41,242 nucleotides of DNA from Saprospiraceae bacterium (lineage in GTDB: Bacteria; Bacteroidota; Bacteroidia; Chitinophagales; Saprospiraceae), in contig JADZFD010000059.1 in assembly GCA_020850225.1 (NCBI GenBank), positions 1 through 41,242 of the forward strand. Reading direction: 5' to 3'. The notes under the pieces are model-generated. The model had not been told where the DNA came from, searched no databases, and worked only from the letters and a program-made list of their open reading frames with translations. Positions 1-8,098 of the stretch are shown in pieces. Made by a program: the position numbers and the translations under genes. How positions within the stretch are numbered: the first letter of the stretch is position 1; each line of letters opens with the position of its first letter.

Positions 1-766
1 AGTCTACCCATATTGCATATCCAAAAGTAGAATTGATTACAGGTGAAACACTGAAATCAACTGGAGTACCCTCCAAAGCTGATACAAACTGAGTTGTATA
101 ATCTGTGTAATTACCACTTCCTGTTGTGTTGTTGATATTGCCAACACCTCCTGTTGTTGTCACATTTTTAATACCATAAGATGTATTACCTGTTGAAGTG
201 ACAGCACAATAAGCAGAAGGCAGTGGTGTACAACTTGCACATGACACTGTAGTAGCTATACAACCACTTCCTGATAAACCACATGATGCGTCAGAGTTGA
301 TGTGTACATACAAGGTCGTATTAGCAGTTGCTGTAACTGTTACCGGAGTGACTCCTTCACCCAACACTGTTCCATTATATGTACCTTGTCTGATTGTCAG
401 ATAGTTGGTAGATACACTTGAAGCAAATATATAACTATTGCCTGATACAGCACCATTCGCTACAGCGTACTCACCTACGAAATTACAAGTAGTTAAAATT
501 ACTTCTACACAAGGTGCCGTAGGCACAGTACCAGAGCCATACTGAGAACTATTGGTACATGCCAAAGGTGCCATTGCAGCATTGCTTACATCTGCAAGTG
601 TACTGCTTTTTAAAGTATTATCAGAACTTACGGACTCCGTAGTTCCTTCATTGGATGCCGGTGTGTATAAACGCATAGCTGCTATACTGACAACACTAAA
701 TGCCAGTAAAGCTACCAAAACCTTCATAGCACCTGCATACGTTGATTTCGTATCTTTGTTAAACAT
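1..766 (-). CDS. Secreted GEVED-domain-type protein, 3' part outside window
   Basis: Reading the minus strand from the ATG at 764-766 gives 255 residues that run off the left edge with no stop, so only the N-terminal part is seen. It starts MFNKDTKSTYAG, then a hydrophobic stretch (MKVLVALLAFSVVSIAAM, about residues 14-31) that is a signal peptide or anchor. A Thr/Ser/Gly/Cys-rich beta region follows, with several cysteine pairs (CTPLPSAYC, CIATTVSCASC). The last part (YCAVTSTGNTSYGIKNV and GYAIWVD) resembles the start of GEVED domains, common in large T9SS-secreted Bacteroidota surface proteins. A second ATG at 725-727 would give a shorter signal peptide. It lies 36 bases downstream of the small secreted protein gene on the same strand, so the two are probably co-transcribed. 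The C-terminal sorting domain expected for the family cannot be checked here. Surface adhesion is inference. Confidence 0.72.
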   Translation of the reverse strand, partial: MFNKDTKSTYAGAMKVLVALLAFSVVSIAAMRLYTPASNEGTTESVSSDNTLKSSTLADVSNAAMAPLACTNSSQYGSGTVPTAPCVEVILTTCNFVGEYAVANGAVSGNSYIFASSVSTNYLTIRQGTYNGTVLGEGVTPVTVTATANTTLYVHINSDASCGLSGSGCIATTVSCASCTPLPSAYCAVTSTGNTSYGIKNVTTTGGVGNINNTTGSGNYTDYTTQFVSALEGTPVDFSVSPVINSTFGYAIWVD

Positions 767-802
767 ACTTTTTAATATTTTGAGTTTGAGTTAATAAATT
801 GA

Positions 803-1210
803 TTACTTAGCCAATAGATTTCTGAAAAAAGTATCGACTTCCTGAAAAACATCCAGTTCACCTCTGGTTTTAGCAGGAATCTCCATGACAGAAGCTGCTT
901 TCAATAAAGCATCTTTAACGGGAATACCTGCATTCAACTCCTGTAAGAGAATCTTGCCGTATTCAACTTTCAATGCTTTGACCTTAGTAGGTCTGTCCAA
1001 ACTTGCCTGATATTCTCTGGCAGTAACTACCGTTCCTGTAACCGGAACATGGGTTTTAGTAGTAGTAGACATACCGATATTCTGGTTAATAGCACCTTGT
1101 ACTGCTTTAATCGCATCCTTAGAGGATAAATACGACTGCGCATTCAGTGACATACCAAAAAACATCATAAGTACTACAACCAAATAAGGGAAAAAATTAC
1201 ATTTTTTCAT
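803..1210 (-). CDS. Small secreted protein of unknown function
   Basis: A 135-residue protein with a clear signal peptide: Lys-rich start (MKKCNFF), hydrophobic core (YLVVVLMMFFGMSL) and a likely cleavage after NAQ (residue 25). The mature part of about 110 residues has no cysteines and is predicted mainly helical (SSKDAIKAVQGAINQ, YGKILLQELNAG, FQEVDTFFRNLLAK). I do not recognise a family. It is the first gene of a two-gene minus-strand unit with the truncated GEVED protein 36 bases downstream, suggesting an exported partner or assembly factor for that protein, but that is inference. A minus-strand TAATTTTG about 170 bases upstream (1383-1390) may be its promoter. Confidence 0.75.
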   Translation of the reverse strand: MKKCNFFPYLVVVLMMFFGMSLNAQSYLSSKDAIKAVQGAINQNIGMSTTTKTHVPVTGTVVTAREYQASLDRPTKVKALKVEYGKILLQELNAGIPVKDALLKAASVMEIPAKTRGELDVFQEVDTFFRNLLAK

Positions 1211-1382
1211 GAGATTGAGTTTTGGTTTAAAAAATTATAAAAAAAATAAAAAATTAGCCGTTAGCATCTGAACTAACATCAACAATACTATCATTCATTA
1301 TATCGTCTTACAAATGATATTGGATGTAATTCGGAGATTATTTATTCATAAAACATAGTTTAATGTTGCAAAAAAAAAATTA

Positions 1383-1390
1383 CAAAATTA
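1383..1390 (-). promoter_or_regulatory. Candidate minus-7 element for the 1210-1 secreted-protein unit
   Basis: The minus strand reads TAATTTTG, a perfect TAnnTTTG. No TTTG or TTG lies at the usual 17-23 base spacing upstream, and the leader would be about 170 bases, so this is tentative. The rest of 1211-1605 is AT-rich and I see no gene or RNA in it. Confidence 0.3.
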
Positions 1391-1605
1391 AAATTCATTT
1401 TATTGACTACCTGATAATTAGACATTATTAAGACTATCTGCATCCTTTGATGAGCACATTATCAGAATGCAAAGCTACATATAAATACCAATGTAACTAA
1501 ATTTTTTAAGAAATATTTTACATTTTTTTTAATATATAACAAATTATTGTAATATGTATTATACAATTATTTTTATATATATGAGATTAAAACAATCAGA
1601 AAAGC

Positions 1606-1968
1606 CTATTTGCTGTGTCGTATTAACTTATTTAGCAATGTGTAAATGGATTTTTCGATTGGGTTGAAATCCATTACATTTTTGCCAGCATAAATCAATA
1701 TTATATCATATGATTGTTGCAGTTCATCCTTAATCAGTGTTTTGTAGTTTTGAATGGCTGCGCGGGTTCTTCTTTTAACCATATTCCGATCCACTGCCTT
1801 TCTGATATTACGTTTTCCAACCCAAATACTGAAATAAACTGAATTTTTGGTATCTCTTTCATCTCTTTGCAGCCAAATCATTTTGAATGGATAGACAAAT
1901 ATCTGGTGTCCTGCATTATATGTATGCTGAATCCTGTTTTTACCCTTCAATCTATTGATATTTGCCAT
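1606..1968 (-). CDS. rnpA: Ribonuclease P protein component
   Basis: A 120-residue basic protein, the usual size for RnpA, which binds RNase P RNA and helps it cleave the 5' leader of pre-tRNAs. The RNR signature region sits at residues 52-72 (KRNIRKAVDRNMVKRRTR), followed by the conserved helix and the YDIILIYAGK strand. The N-terminal KGKNRIQHTYNAGHQIF matches the family start. The normal upstream partner rpmH is on the same strand but 855 bases away, separated by its own terminator and a repeat array, so the usual rpmH-rnpA coupling appears to be lost. No perfect promoter lies close upstream; the nearest TAnnTTTG on this strand is at 2468-2475, which would give a leader of roughly 490 bases that includes the repeats. 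Confidence 0.95.
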   Translation of the reverse strand: MANINRLKGKNRIQHTYNAGHQIFVYPFKMIWLQRDERDTKNSVYFSIWVGKRNIRKAVDRNMVKRRTRAAIQNYKTLIKDELQQSYDIILIYAGKNVMDFNPIEKSIYTLLNKLIRHSK

Positions 1969-2012
1969 ACGTAATATTGATAGCTTTTAAAAATATCATA
2001 ACTAATGTTACA

Positions 2013-2287
2013 GTAATAAGTTTAATCTGTTTGATAAGTGTATCACCATATGTTACCTGTTAACATCACAATGAATATAAGGTAATAAGGTTTTGGTTCA
2101 TGTTATGATTATGCAATTTGCTGCTGCTACTAAGGTAATAAGGTTTTATATTTTTGTTAGGATTATGGAATTTTGCTACTACTAAGGTAATAAGGTTTTG
2201 AGAATTAATTTGATTACGTTCTCAACTATGGTAATAAGGTTTGAGATATGTCATGGGTATGTTGGTATACCATAAAAAATAAGGTTA
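2013..2287. repeat. Iteron-like direct repeats, core GGTAATAAGGTTTT
   Basis: The 14-base core GGTAATAAGGTTTT occurs intact at 2081-2094, 2134-2147 and 2186-2199, as GGTAATAAGGTTT at 2230-2242, and in degraded form at about 2013-2023 (GTAATAAGTTT) and 2278-2286 (AATAAGGTT). Steps are about 69, 53, 52, 44 and 48 bases. Between the first three intact copies the spacer is also related (ATTATG, then TTGCTGCTACTAA-like sequence), so the real unit is about 52 bases and decays outward. All copies point the same way. The array fills much of the gap between rpmH and rnpA. Spacers are not unique and the core is not palindromic, so it is not a CRISPR. Confidence 0.85.
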
Positions 2288-2329
2288 AGACTTTCCTTTC
2301 AAATAATATAAAATAAACCATTTAACCTT
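2281..2329. repeat. Inverted repeat at the edge of the iteron-like array
   Basis: AAGGTTAA at 2281-2288 is exactly complementary to TTAACCTT at 2322-2329, with a 33-base AT-rich loop. The second arm continues as an inverted, imperfect copy of the array core. It may be an array boundary or a weak hairpin. Confidence 0.5.
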
Positions 2330-2467
2330 GGTAACACCTGATAAACAACACGGTATCAATCACATTAGTTTATTATATATACTTGATTTATATGTATTTA
2401 TAATTACATATCAGTACTTCCAAACTTAAGTCAAGATATCATCCAACACATCTTTTGAACTAATATC

Positions 2468-2475
2468 CAAAGATA
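2468..2475 (-). promoter_or_regulatory. Candidate distal promoter element for rnpA
   Basis: The minus strand reads TATCTTTG, a perfect minus-7 match, lying upstream of the repeat array and pointing to rnpA. No clear minus-33 is seen at normal spacing. Apart from the repeats, this element, a 7-base palindrome arm pair (TACAGGT 2616-2622, ACCTGTA 2629-2635) and the rpmH terminator, 1969-2823 holds nothing I can recognise. Confidence 0.3.
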
Positions 2476-2761
2476 AAAATTGTCTGATATAATTAAAACA
2501 CCAATAACGCAAAATGAGAGATAAAATGCAGAAATGACAATTCACAGAATTCTAAAAATTGTCCTATGAATCTTACGTAAATTATTCCTATTCTCAGATT
2601 TAATGATATACTTTTTACAGGTTATTTTACCTGTACTTCTGACTTCTTGATGAAATTATAATTGCATTAACATCATACATAAAATTTGGCGCTTTTCAGT
2701 AGAAGAATACAAAATGATTCCATACAAAAAATAAAAGTAGTTTGATATCGATACAAATAAA

Positions 2762-2800
2762 TAAGATTCTGAATATCTTTACAAGTTATTCAGAATCTTA
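2762..2800 (-). terminator. Terminator hairpin downstream of rpmH
   Basis: TAAGATTCTGAAT (2762-2774) pairs perfectly with ATTCAGAATCTTA (2788-2800), a 13-base stem with a 13-base loop. On the minus strand it starts 23 bases past the rpmH stop and is followed by a T-rich tract, so it probably ends rpmH transcription before the repeat region and rnpA. Confidence 0.75.
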
Positions 2801-2823
2801 CATTTATAGAATCATTACTGGAT

Positions 2824-2979
2824 TTACTTAACGCCTTTCTCGTCAGAAACTGAAAGTTTATAACGACCTCTTGCCCTTCTCTTGGCAAGTACACGTCTTC
2901 CGTTCTTAGTAGCCATTCTCGCTCTGAAGCCATGTTTATTGACCCTTTTTCTCTTGGATGGTTGATATGTACGTTTCAT
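2824..2979 (-). CDS. rpmH: Large ribosomal subunit protein bL34
   Basis: A 51-residue very basic protein read on the minus strand from ATG 2977-2979 to TAA 2824-2826. It begins [19 protein letters not shown] and continues [19 protein letters not shown], the standard bL34 sequence; the C-terminal tail ([12 protein letters not shown]) is slightly longer than in E. coli (46 residues), as usual in Bacteroidota. It has its own well-formed promoter just upstream and its own terminator downstream, so it looks monocistronic, unlike the classic rpmH-rnpA operon. It lies 154 bases downstream of rho on the same strand. Confidence 0.97.
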   Translation of the reverse strand: MKRTYQPSKRKRVNKHGFRARMATKNGRRVLAKRRARGRYKLSVSDEKGVK

Positions 2980-3062
2980 GATTTATATATTGAAATATGT
3001 ATATTTAAAATAAAAAACCTTCTTAATTAGCTGAAATTACTTACGGTATTTAAAAAGAGCCG

Positions 3063-3094
3063 CAAAAGTATAAAAAATATGTTACAATTACAAA
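3063..3094 (-). promoter_or_regulatory. rpmH promoter
   Basis: On the minus strand TTTG (3091-3094) is followed after 20 bases by TACTTTTG (3063-3070), a full match to the Bacteroidota housekeeping promoter. Transcription would begin near 3057, giving a leader of about 80 bases before rpmH. Confidence 0.75.
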
Positions 3095-3133
3095 AAAATA
3101 CTCAAATAAGGTAAAAATTCTTTTGAGCTGCCA

Positions 3134-4900
3134 TTATCCATTCATGGAAATGATAAATTCATCATTACTGAGTGTACCTGTCATATGTTTTTTAATAAAC
3201 TCCATTGCTTCATCCGGCTTCATATCAGCGAGGTGATTTCTAAGGATAAACAATTTGGGTAGGATACTTTCCGGCAACAACAACTCTTCTCTTCTTGTAC
3301 TGGAGCGTGTGATATCTATAGCAGGATACATTCTCTTATTGGCAAGAGATCTGTCCAGCTGTAATTCCATATTTCCTGTACCTTTAAATTCCTCAAAGAT
3401 TACCTCATCCATCTTCGATCCTGTATCGATCAATGCCGTTGCCAATATCGTCAGGGATCCTCCACCTTCAATATTACGGGCAGCACCGAAGAATTTTTTT
3501 GGTTTATGCAATGCATTGGCTTCGACTCCACCCGACAATACACGTCCGCTCGTAGGCGCAACCGTATTATAGGCACGTGCCAATCTCGTAATGGAATCCA
3601 GTAAAACTACCACATCATGGCCGCTTTCTACAAGTCTCTTGGCTTTTTCGAGTACTATACCTGCAACGCGCACATGATTTTCTGCCGGCTCATCAAAAGT
3701 ACTGGCTATTACTTCAGCATTTACGCTGCGTTTCATATCCGTAACCTCTTCAGGCCTTTCATCTATAAGCAACACGATCAGATAGCATTCCGGATGATTA
3801 TCGGCTATGGCATTAGCTATGTCCTTGAGTAAAAATGTTTTTCCTGTTTTAGGTTGTGCTACTATCAATCCACGCTGACCCTTACCTATTGGTGTAAACA
3901 GGTCAATCATTCTGTTGCCGTAATCCTTACCTGACGGATGTGTTGTCAGTTTGAATTTTTCATTGGGAAATAATGGTGTCAGGTAATCAAATGGAACCCG
4001 TTCCTTCAGTTTCATAGGCTCCATACCATTTATACTGTGTACTTTTAATAAAGCGAAGTACTTTTCTCCTTCTTTTGGTGGTCTGATTGAACCCAAAACA
4101 GTATCGCCTGTTTTGAGGCCAAAAAGTTTAATCTGTGAAGGTGATACGTAGATATCATCCGGAGAAGACAGATAGTTATAATCCGAAGATCTTAAAAACC
4201 CATATCCTTCCGGCATCAACTCAAGGATACCTTCACTATCGATTACCCCATCCAAATCCGGGCTAAACTTAGGTTCTGCAGGTTTTGCTTCCTGAGTTAC
4301 TGCCTGAACGGCCGGCTTGTTTTCCGTCTGTTGGATTTTGTGCTGGTGTTTTTGCTTATCGTTCTGTACACCATGTGGTTTGGCACCAGACTGTTTGGAA
4401 TGTGCAGGTTGATGTGCAGGTTTTACATTTTGATGTACAGGAGATTCCGTTTTATCATCAACTACCTTCTCTTCTTTTACTTCTTCCCTTACATTATCAA
4501 CTTTTTCTACCGGGCTAACTATTTCTGTCCTGGCAGGTTTGATTACACGTTTTCTATTGTGCTGATTTGCTGATTTATCCTTATTGTTCGCAGATTCAGC
4601 AGTTGTTCCGGATACTTCTGTTGTTTTAGATTCAGGTAATTCTTCAACCATGACTTCAGCGTCCTCTTTTATCAAAATAGCACTGGATTGTTTTTTTACA
4701 TGAGTAGCCCTAGGTGTTGATTTGGGTGACTCCACTTTTGTTTCCACAGGTGTTTTCTTAACCTGAACAGCCTGATAATCCAATATCTTATATATAAGAT
4801 CTTGTTTACTAAGCTTTTTTATATCATTCAAACCAATTTTTGTTGCCAATTCTTTCAACTGTGGCACCAGCATATCATTTAGCTGCAATATGTCGTACAT
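3134..4900 (-). CDS. rho: Transcription termination factor Rho
   Basis: A 588-residue hexameric RNA helicase that ends transcription at Rho-dependent sites, against about 419 residues in E. coli. Residues 1-45 form the N-terminal helical domain. Residues about 46-212 are a Lys/Glu/Pro/Gln/His-rich low-complexity insertion. The cold-shock-like RNA-binding domain follows (217-295, with EGYGFLRS). The ATPase has Walker A QPKTGKT at 349-355, Walker B VVVLLD at 430-435, the Q-loop region at 447-463 ([17 protein letters not shown]) and the R-loop GTGNMEL at 507-513. The insertion is typical in position for Bacteroidota Rho and may drive condensation or alter RNA binding. The gene is divergent from serS, and a full promoter sits at 5046-5075, giving a leader of about 140 bases where autoregulation could act. 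Confidence 0.97.
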   Translation of the reverse strand: MYDILQLNDMLVPQLKELATKIGLNDIKKLSKQDLIYKILDYQAVQVKKTPVETKVESPKSTPRATHVKKQSSAILIKEDAEVMVEELPESKTTEVSGTTAESANNKDKSANQHNRKRVIKPARTEIVSPVEKVDNVREEVKEEKVVDDKTESPVHQNVKPAHQPAHSKQSGAKPHGVQNDKQKHQHKIQQTENKPAVQAVTQEAKPAEPKFSPDLDGVIDSEGILELMPEGYGFLRSSDYNYLSSPDDIYVSPSQIKLFGLKTGDTVLGSIRPPKEGEKYFALLKVHSINGMEPMKLKERVPFDYLTPLFPNEKFKLTTHPSGKDYGNRMIDLFTPIGKGQRGLIVAQPKTGKTFLLKDIANAIADNHPECYLIVLLIDERPEEVTDMKRSVNAEVIASTFDEPAENHVRVAGIVLEKAKRLVESGHDVVVLLDSITRLARAYNTVAPTSGRVLSGGVEANALHKPKKFFGAARNIEGGGSLTILATALIDTGSKMDEVIFEEFKGTGNMELQLDRSLANKRMYPAIDITRSSTRREELLLPESILPKLFILRNHLADMKPDEAMEFIKKHMTGTLSNDEFIISMNG

Positions 4901-5045
4901 AAAAAGTGTTCTTAACTTAAAGTTATAATGTGTATAAAGAATTTATTCAGAACTGAGTCAGAAATAGCTTTCTGATTGAAAAAAGATGTATATTTATGAA
5001 AATACAATCCGCAGGGGATAGTCTTATGTAAAATTTTTGATGGTG

Positions 5046-5075
5046 CAAAATTAAATAATTTATTTGACATTCAAA
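5046..5075 (-). promoter_or_regulatory. rho promoter
   Basis: The minus strand has TTTG at 5072-5075, an 18-base spacer and TAATTTTG at 5046-5053. It overlaps the divergent serS promoter region. Confidence 0.7.
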
Positions 5076-5087
5076 ATACTATCTTTG
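5059..5087 (+). promoter_or_regulatory. serS promoter
   Basis: TATCTTTG at 5080-5087 is a perfect minus-7 element. A TTTG lies only 13 bases upstream (5063-5066); at the normal 17-base spacing there is the weaker TTTA around 5059. The leader would be about 50 bases. Confidence 0.6.
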
Positions 5088-5144
5088 CAAAAAATTTGGA
5101 AATAGTCGCATTTTTAATAAAATGCATATAAAAATCAATCAGGA

Positions 5145-6428
5145 ATGTTAGAAATAGGTATACTCAGGGAGCAAAAAGACCGTGTAAAAGAAGGATTAAA
5201 AAAAAGAAATATCAGTGAAGACTTACTCAGTCTGATAGACACCATAGTTGAAGCAGACGATACCCGGAAGTCTACTCAGACGGAATTGGATCAACTTTTA
5301 GCCGATTCCAATCTAAAAGCAAAGGAAATAGGTGGTTTAATTAAAACAGGGGAGCATCAAAAAGCGAACCAACTGAAAGAGGAAGTAGCAGCGCTGAAAG
5401 AAACAGTCAAAAACCTGGATTTGAAACTTAAATCCATAAAAGACAACATCGATGAACTACTTATACAACTTCCCAATGTACCTCATGAAAGTGTACCTAA
5501 TGGCAGCAAGGCGGAGGACAATGAAGTTTATAAGTCATGGGAAAAACCCATACCTGCACTATGGTCAGGTGCTTTACCTCATTGGGAACTCGCTGAAAAA
5601 TACAATCTGATCAGTTTTAAAGATGGTGTCACACTTACCGGCTCCGGTTTTCCTGTATATAAAGGCAAAGGTGCAAGACTGCAACGGGCACTTATCAACT
5701 TTTTTCTGGATGAAGCTGCAAATGCCGGCTATCATGAGATTCAGCCTCCTATCTTAGTCAACAAAGAATCTGCAAAGGCGACTGGTCAGTTACCGGATAA
5801 GGAAGCCCAGATGTACTATTGTGAAAAAGATGACTTCTATCTTATTCCTACGGCTGAAGTACCGATTACAAACCTCTACCGGGATACTATTCTTAGTCAT
5901 ACTGACTTTCCGGTTAAAATGGTCGGATATACACCTTGTTTCAGAAGAGAAGCCGGGTCTTATGGTGCTGATGTAAAAGGTTTAAACCGGCTTCATCAAT
6001 TTGATAAAGTAGAAATTGTACGCCTTGAACATCCCGATCATTCCTATGACACGCTGATGGAAATGGTTGGTCATGTAGCGATGTTATTGAATAAGTTAGA
6101 GCTACCCTACCGTATACTCAGACTTTGTGGTGGTGATATGGGATTCAATTCGGCACTTACCTTTGATTTTGAAACCTGGTCAGCAGCACAGGGAAGATGG
6201 CTTGAAGTCAGTTCAGTATCCAATTTCGAAACTTTCCAGGCCAATCGTATGAAACTTAGATTCAGGGATAGCGATGGAAAAACAAGACTGGCTCATACAC
6301 TCAATGGCAGTGCGCTTGCCCTCGCCCGGATCGTAGCGACCATGCTGGAAAATCACCAGACAGAACAGGGAATAGTGATTCCGAAAGCACTTGTACCTTA
6401 TACAGGTTTTGATATCATAAGTATATAA
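5145..6428 (+). CDS. serS: Serine--tRNA ligase
   Basis: A 427-residue class II aminoacyl-tRNA synthetase, the usual bacterial length, that charges tRNA-Ser (and tRNA-Sec where present). Residues 1-105 form the long antiparallel coiled-coil arm that grips the tRNA variable arm (charged helices, VAALKETVKNLDLKLK). The catalytic core shows the TAE serine-binding motif at 236-238, motif 2 at 264-290 (PCFRREAGSYGADVKG then HQFDKVE) and motif 3 at 386-405 (LNGSALALAR...LENHQ) with its arginine at 395. It is divergent from rho, with the two promoters overlapping. The next gene is 137 bases downstream on the same strand. Confidence 0.97.
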   Translation: MLEIGILREQKDRVKEGLKKRNISEDLLSLIDTIVEADDTRKSTQTELDQLLADSNLKAKEIGGLIKTGEHQKANQLKEEVAALKETVKNLDLKLKSIKDNIDELLIQLPNVPHESVPNGSKAEDNEVYKSWEKPIPALWSGALPHWELAEKYNLISFKDGVTLTGSGFPVYKGKGARLQRALINFFLDEAANAGYHEIQPPILVNKESAKATGQLPDKEAQMYYCEKDDFYLIPTAEVPITNLYRDTILSHTDFPVKMVGYTPCFRREAGSYGADVKGLNRLHQFDKVEIVRLEHPDHSYDTLMEMVGHVAMLLNKLELPYRILRLCGGDMGFNSALTFDFETWSAAQGRWLEVSSVSNFETFQANRMKLRFRDSDGKTRLAHTLNGSALALARIVATMLENHQTEQGIVIPKALVPYTGFDIISI

Positions 6429-6565
6429 TAACAATACCATTATATCTTTTCGACTTATATCGTTGAATAAATAATATAACTTTTATTGAAACTTTTTTAT
6501 TCTGTAATGGGTTATAGAGGAGAATTAAAAAAAATAACTTTAATAACTAATATAAGTAATATTTT

Positions 6566-7273
6566 ATGGTAGACATGTGGTATTTTGCCATATTAGGCGT
6601 TTTTTCAATATTGGGGATGGTTGTAGGTGGCAGACTTAAATCCAAGTTTGCACATTATTCAAAAGTTCCTGTCAGCAATGGTAAATCCGGCAAGGAAGTA
6701 GCTGAAGATATGTTGCGTTATTATGGAATTCATGACGTACAGGTACTTCAGGGTCAGGGATATTTGTCAGACCACTATAATCCTGCCAATAAGACCGTCA
6801 ATCTTTCACCGGATGTATATAACGGACGCAGTATCGGTGCAGCATCTGTGAGTGCCCATGAAGTAGGACATGCTGTACAGCATGCACAGGCCTATAGCAT
6901 GCTTACATTAAGATCCAGACTGGTACCTTTAATTCAGTTTAGTTCCAGTATCCAGCAATTCCTGTTTATGGGTGTGATGCTTGGAATCGTGTCAGGAATC
7001 GGATCTGCATTCGGTGGTACTCTGATGCTCATTCTGGTAGGGACATTCGGAGCGACTGCACTTTTTAGTGTAGTTACCCTTCCAGTAGAGTTTGATGCTT
7101 CCAACAGAGCGCTGGCATGGCTGGATGAATCCGGATATATGCAGGGTTCAGAACATGACGGGGCCAAAGACGCATTATGGTGGGCAGCTATGACATACGT
7201 TGCTTCAGCATTAGGTGCACTGGTTATGTTTTTATACTTTTTATTAAGATTTATGGGTGGCAGCAATGATTAA
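6566..7273 (+). CDS. YugP-like membrane zinc metallopeptidase
   Basis: A 235-residue integral membrane protein matching the YugP/Zn_peptidase_2 family in length and order. It has an N-terminal membrane helix (residues 4-20), a soluble part with VNLSPDVYNGRSIGA, then the zinc site HEVGH at 98-102 (H98 and H102 as ligands, E99 catalytic). Membrane helices follow at about 131-147, 152-172 and 208-228, with PVEFDASNRA at 173-181 probably supplying the third ligand. The family is widespread but its substrates are not defined. It lies 47 bases upstream of frr and may be co-transcribed with it. I see no perfect TAnnTTTG directly upstream. Confidence 0.88.
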   Translation: MVDMWYFAILGVFSILGMVVGGRLKSKFAHYSKVPVSNGKSGKEVAEDMLRYYGIHDVQVLQGQGYLSDHYNPANKTVNLSPDVYNGRSIGAASVSAHEVGHAVQHAQAYSMLTLRSRLVPLIQFSSSIQQFLFMGVMLGIVSGIGSAFGGTLMLILVGTFGATALFSVVTLPVEFDASNRALAWLDESGYMQGSEHDGAKDALWWAAMTYVASALGALVMFLYFLLRFMGGSND

Positions 7274-7320
7274 TAATATTAATTATTCTATATTTACTTT
7301 CAGATACAATTAATCGGATT

Positions 7321-7884
7321 ATGATAGAAGAAATAGATGGTCAAATTCAGTTATCTATAGATAGTTTTGAGAAGGCCCTGGAACATTTGGTTTTTGAACT
7401 CAATAAAATACGTGCCGGGAAAGCATCACCTGCCATGGTAAATGGTCTTATGGTTGAATATTATGGCAGTCCGACACCTTTATCACAGGTAGCCAATGTC
7501 AGTACACCGGATGCACGTACCATAAGTATTCAACCCTGGGAGAAGAAAATGCTTGCATCGATTGAAAAAGCTATTTTCGAAGCCAATATGGGCATAACCC
7601 CGATGAATGACGGTGAAGTAGTACGTTTGGTTATTCCACCTATGAGTGAAGAAAGAAGGGTGACAATGGTCAAGCAGTCCAAATCTGCAGGTGAAGAATC
7701 CAAAATAGCAATCCGCTCACAAAGACATAAAGTAATAGATTTTGTCAAAAAGAAAGTGAAAGAAGGAGTTGCTGAAGATACAGGTAAAAAGAAGGAAGAG
7801 GAAATCCAAAAAATAGTGGATACCTATATCCAAAAAATTGAAAAGATTCTTGACGCTAAAGAAAAAGAAATTATGACTGTATAA
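7321..7884 (+). CDS. frr: Ribosome recycling factor
   Basis: A 187-residue protein of the normal RRF length. With EF-G it splits the post-termination ribosome. Visible family features are the N-terminal helix leading to LNKIRAGKASPAMV, the beta domain (VEYYGSPTPLSQVANVSTPDARTISIQPWEK) and the helical C-terminus with RRVTMVKQSK and IAIRSQRHK. The catalytically important C-terminal helix (VDTYIQKIEKILDAKEKEIMTV) is intact. It is followed by a strong hairpin terminator at 7928-7966. Confidence 0.97.
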   Translation: MIEEIDGQIQLSIDSFEKALEHLVFELNKIRAGKASPAMVNGLMVEYYGSPTPLSQVANVSTPDARTISIQPWEKKMLASIEKAIFEANMGITPMNDGEVVRLVIPPMSEERRVTMVKQSKSAGEESKIAIRSQRHKVIDFVKKKVKEGVAEDTGKKKEEEIQKIVDTYIQKIEKILDAKEKEIMTV

Positions 7885-7927
7885 TTTATCTGATTCCTGC
7901 TCAGCATCTTGAATCGAAATATAAAAC

Positions 7928-7966
7928 AGCTGTCTGAAGTATATCCATTCGGACAGCTTTTTTTTT
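7928..7966 (+). terminator. Intrinsic terminator after frr
   Basis: AGCTGTCTGAA (7928-7938) pairs with TTCGGACAGCT (7948-7958), with one G-U pair, and is followed by a run of nine T. Confidence 0.9.
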
Positions 7967-8076
7967 CGATGAGCTATCTTTTAAACAATATCATTATTAA
8001 GGAGTAAAGGGAAAGGTATATTACTAACAAATACACCATACAAATCAAAAACTTTTCTAAATCCGATAAAAAAAAC

Positions 8077-8084
8077 TACTTTTG
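8077..8084 (+). promoter_or_regulatory. Minus-7 element upstream of the ECF sigma gene
   Basis: TACTTTTG matches TAnnTTTG exactly and ends 14 bases before the ATG at 8099, so the leader would be only about 9 bases. The minus-33 is weak (TTTTC around 8053). Confidence 0.55.
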
Positions 8085-8098
8085 CATTCTCAACAAGT

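Noticed and set aside
552-794. Plus-strand 80-codon reading frame
   Set aside because: It lies antisense to the signal peptide and start of the GEVED-type gene, whose minus-strand reading has a proper secreted-protein composition.
2081-2286. CRISPR array
   Set aside because: Repeats are short and decaying, the spacers are related rather than unique, and no cas genes are present.
1969-2823. Replication origin
   Set aside because: No dnaA gene and no TTATnCACA boxes were seen; the location beside rpmH alone is not enough. Kept only as a possibility in the repeat finding.
4285-4573. Two plus-strand reading frames over the rho low-complexity region
   Set aside because: They are antisense shadows of the repetitive Lys/Glu codons in rho and encode leucine/phenylalanine-rich strings with no domain.
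6934-7266. Minus-strand 110-codon reading frame
   Set aside because: Antisense to the membrane segments of the YugP-like gene, which has a convincing HEVGH site.
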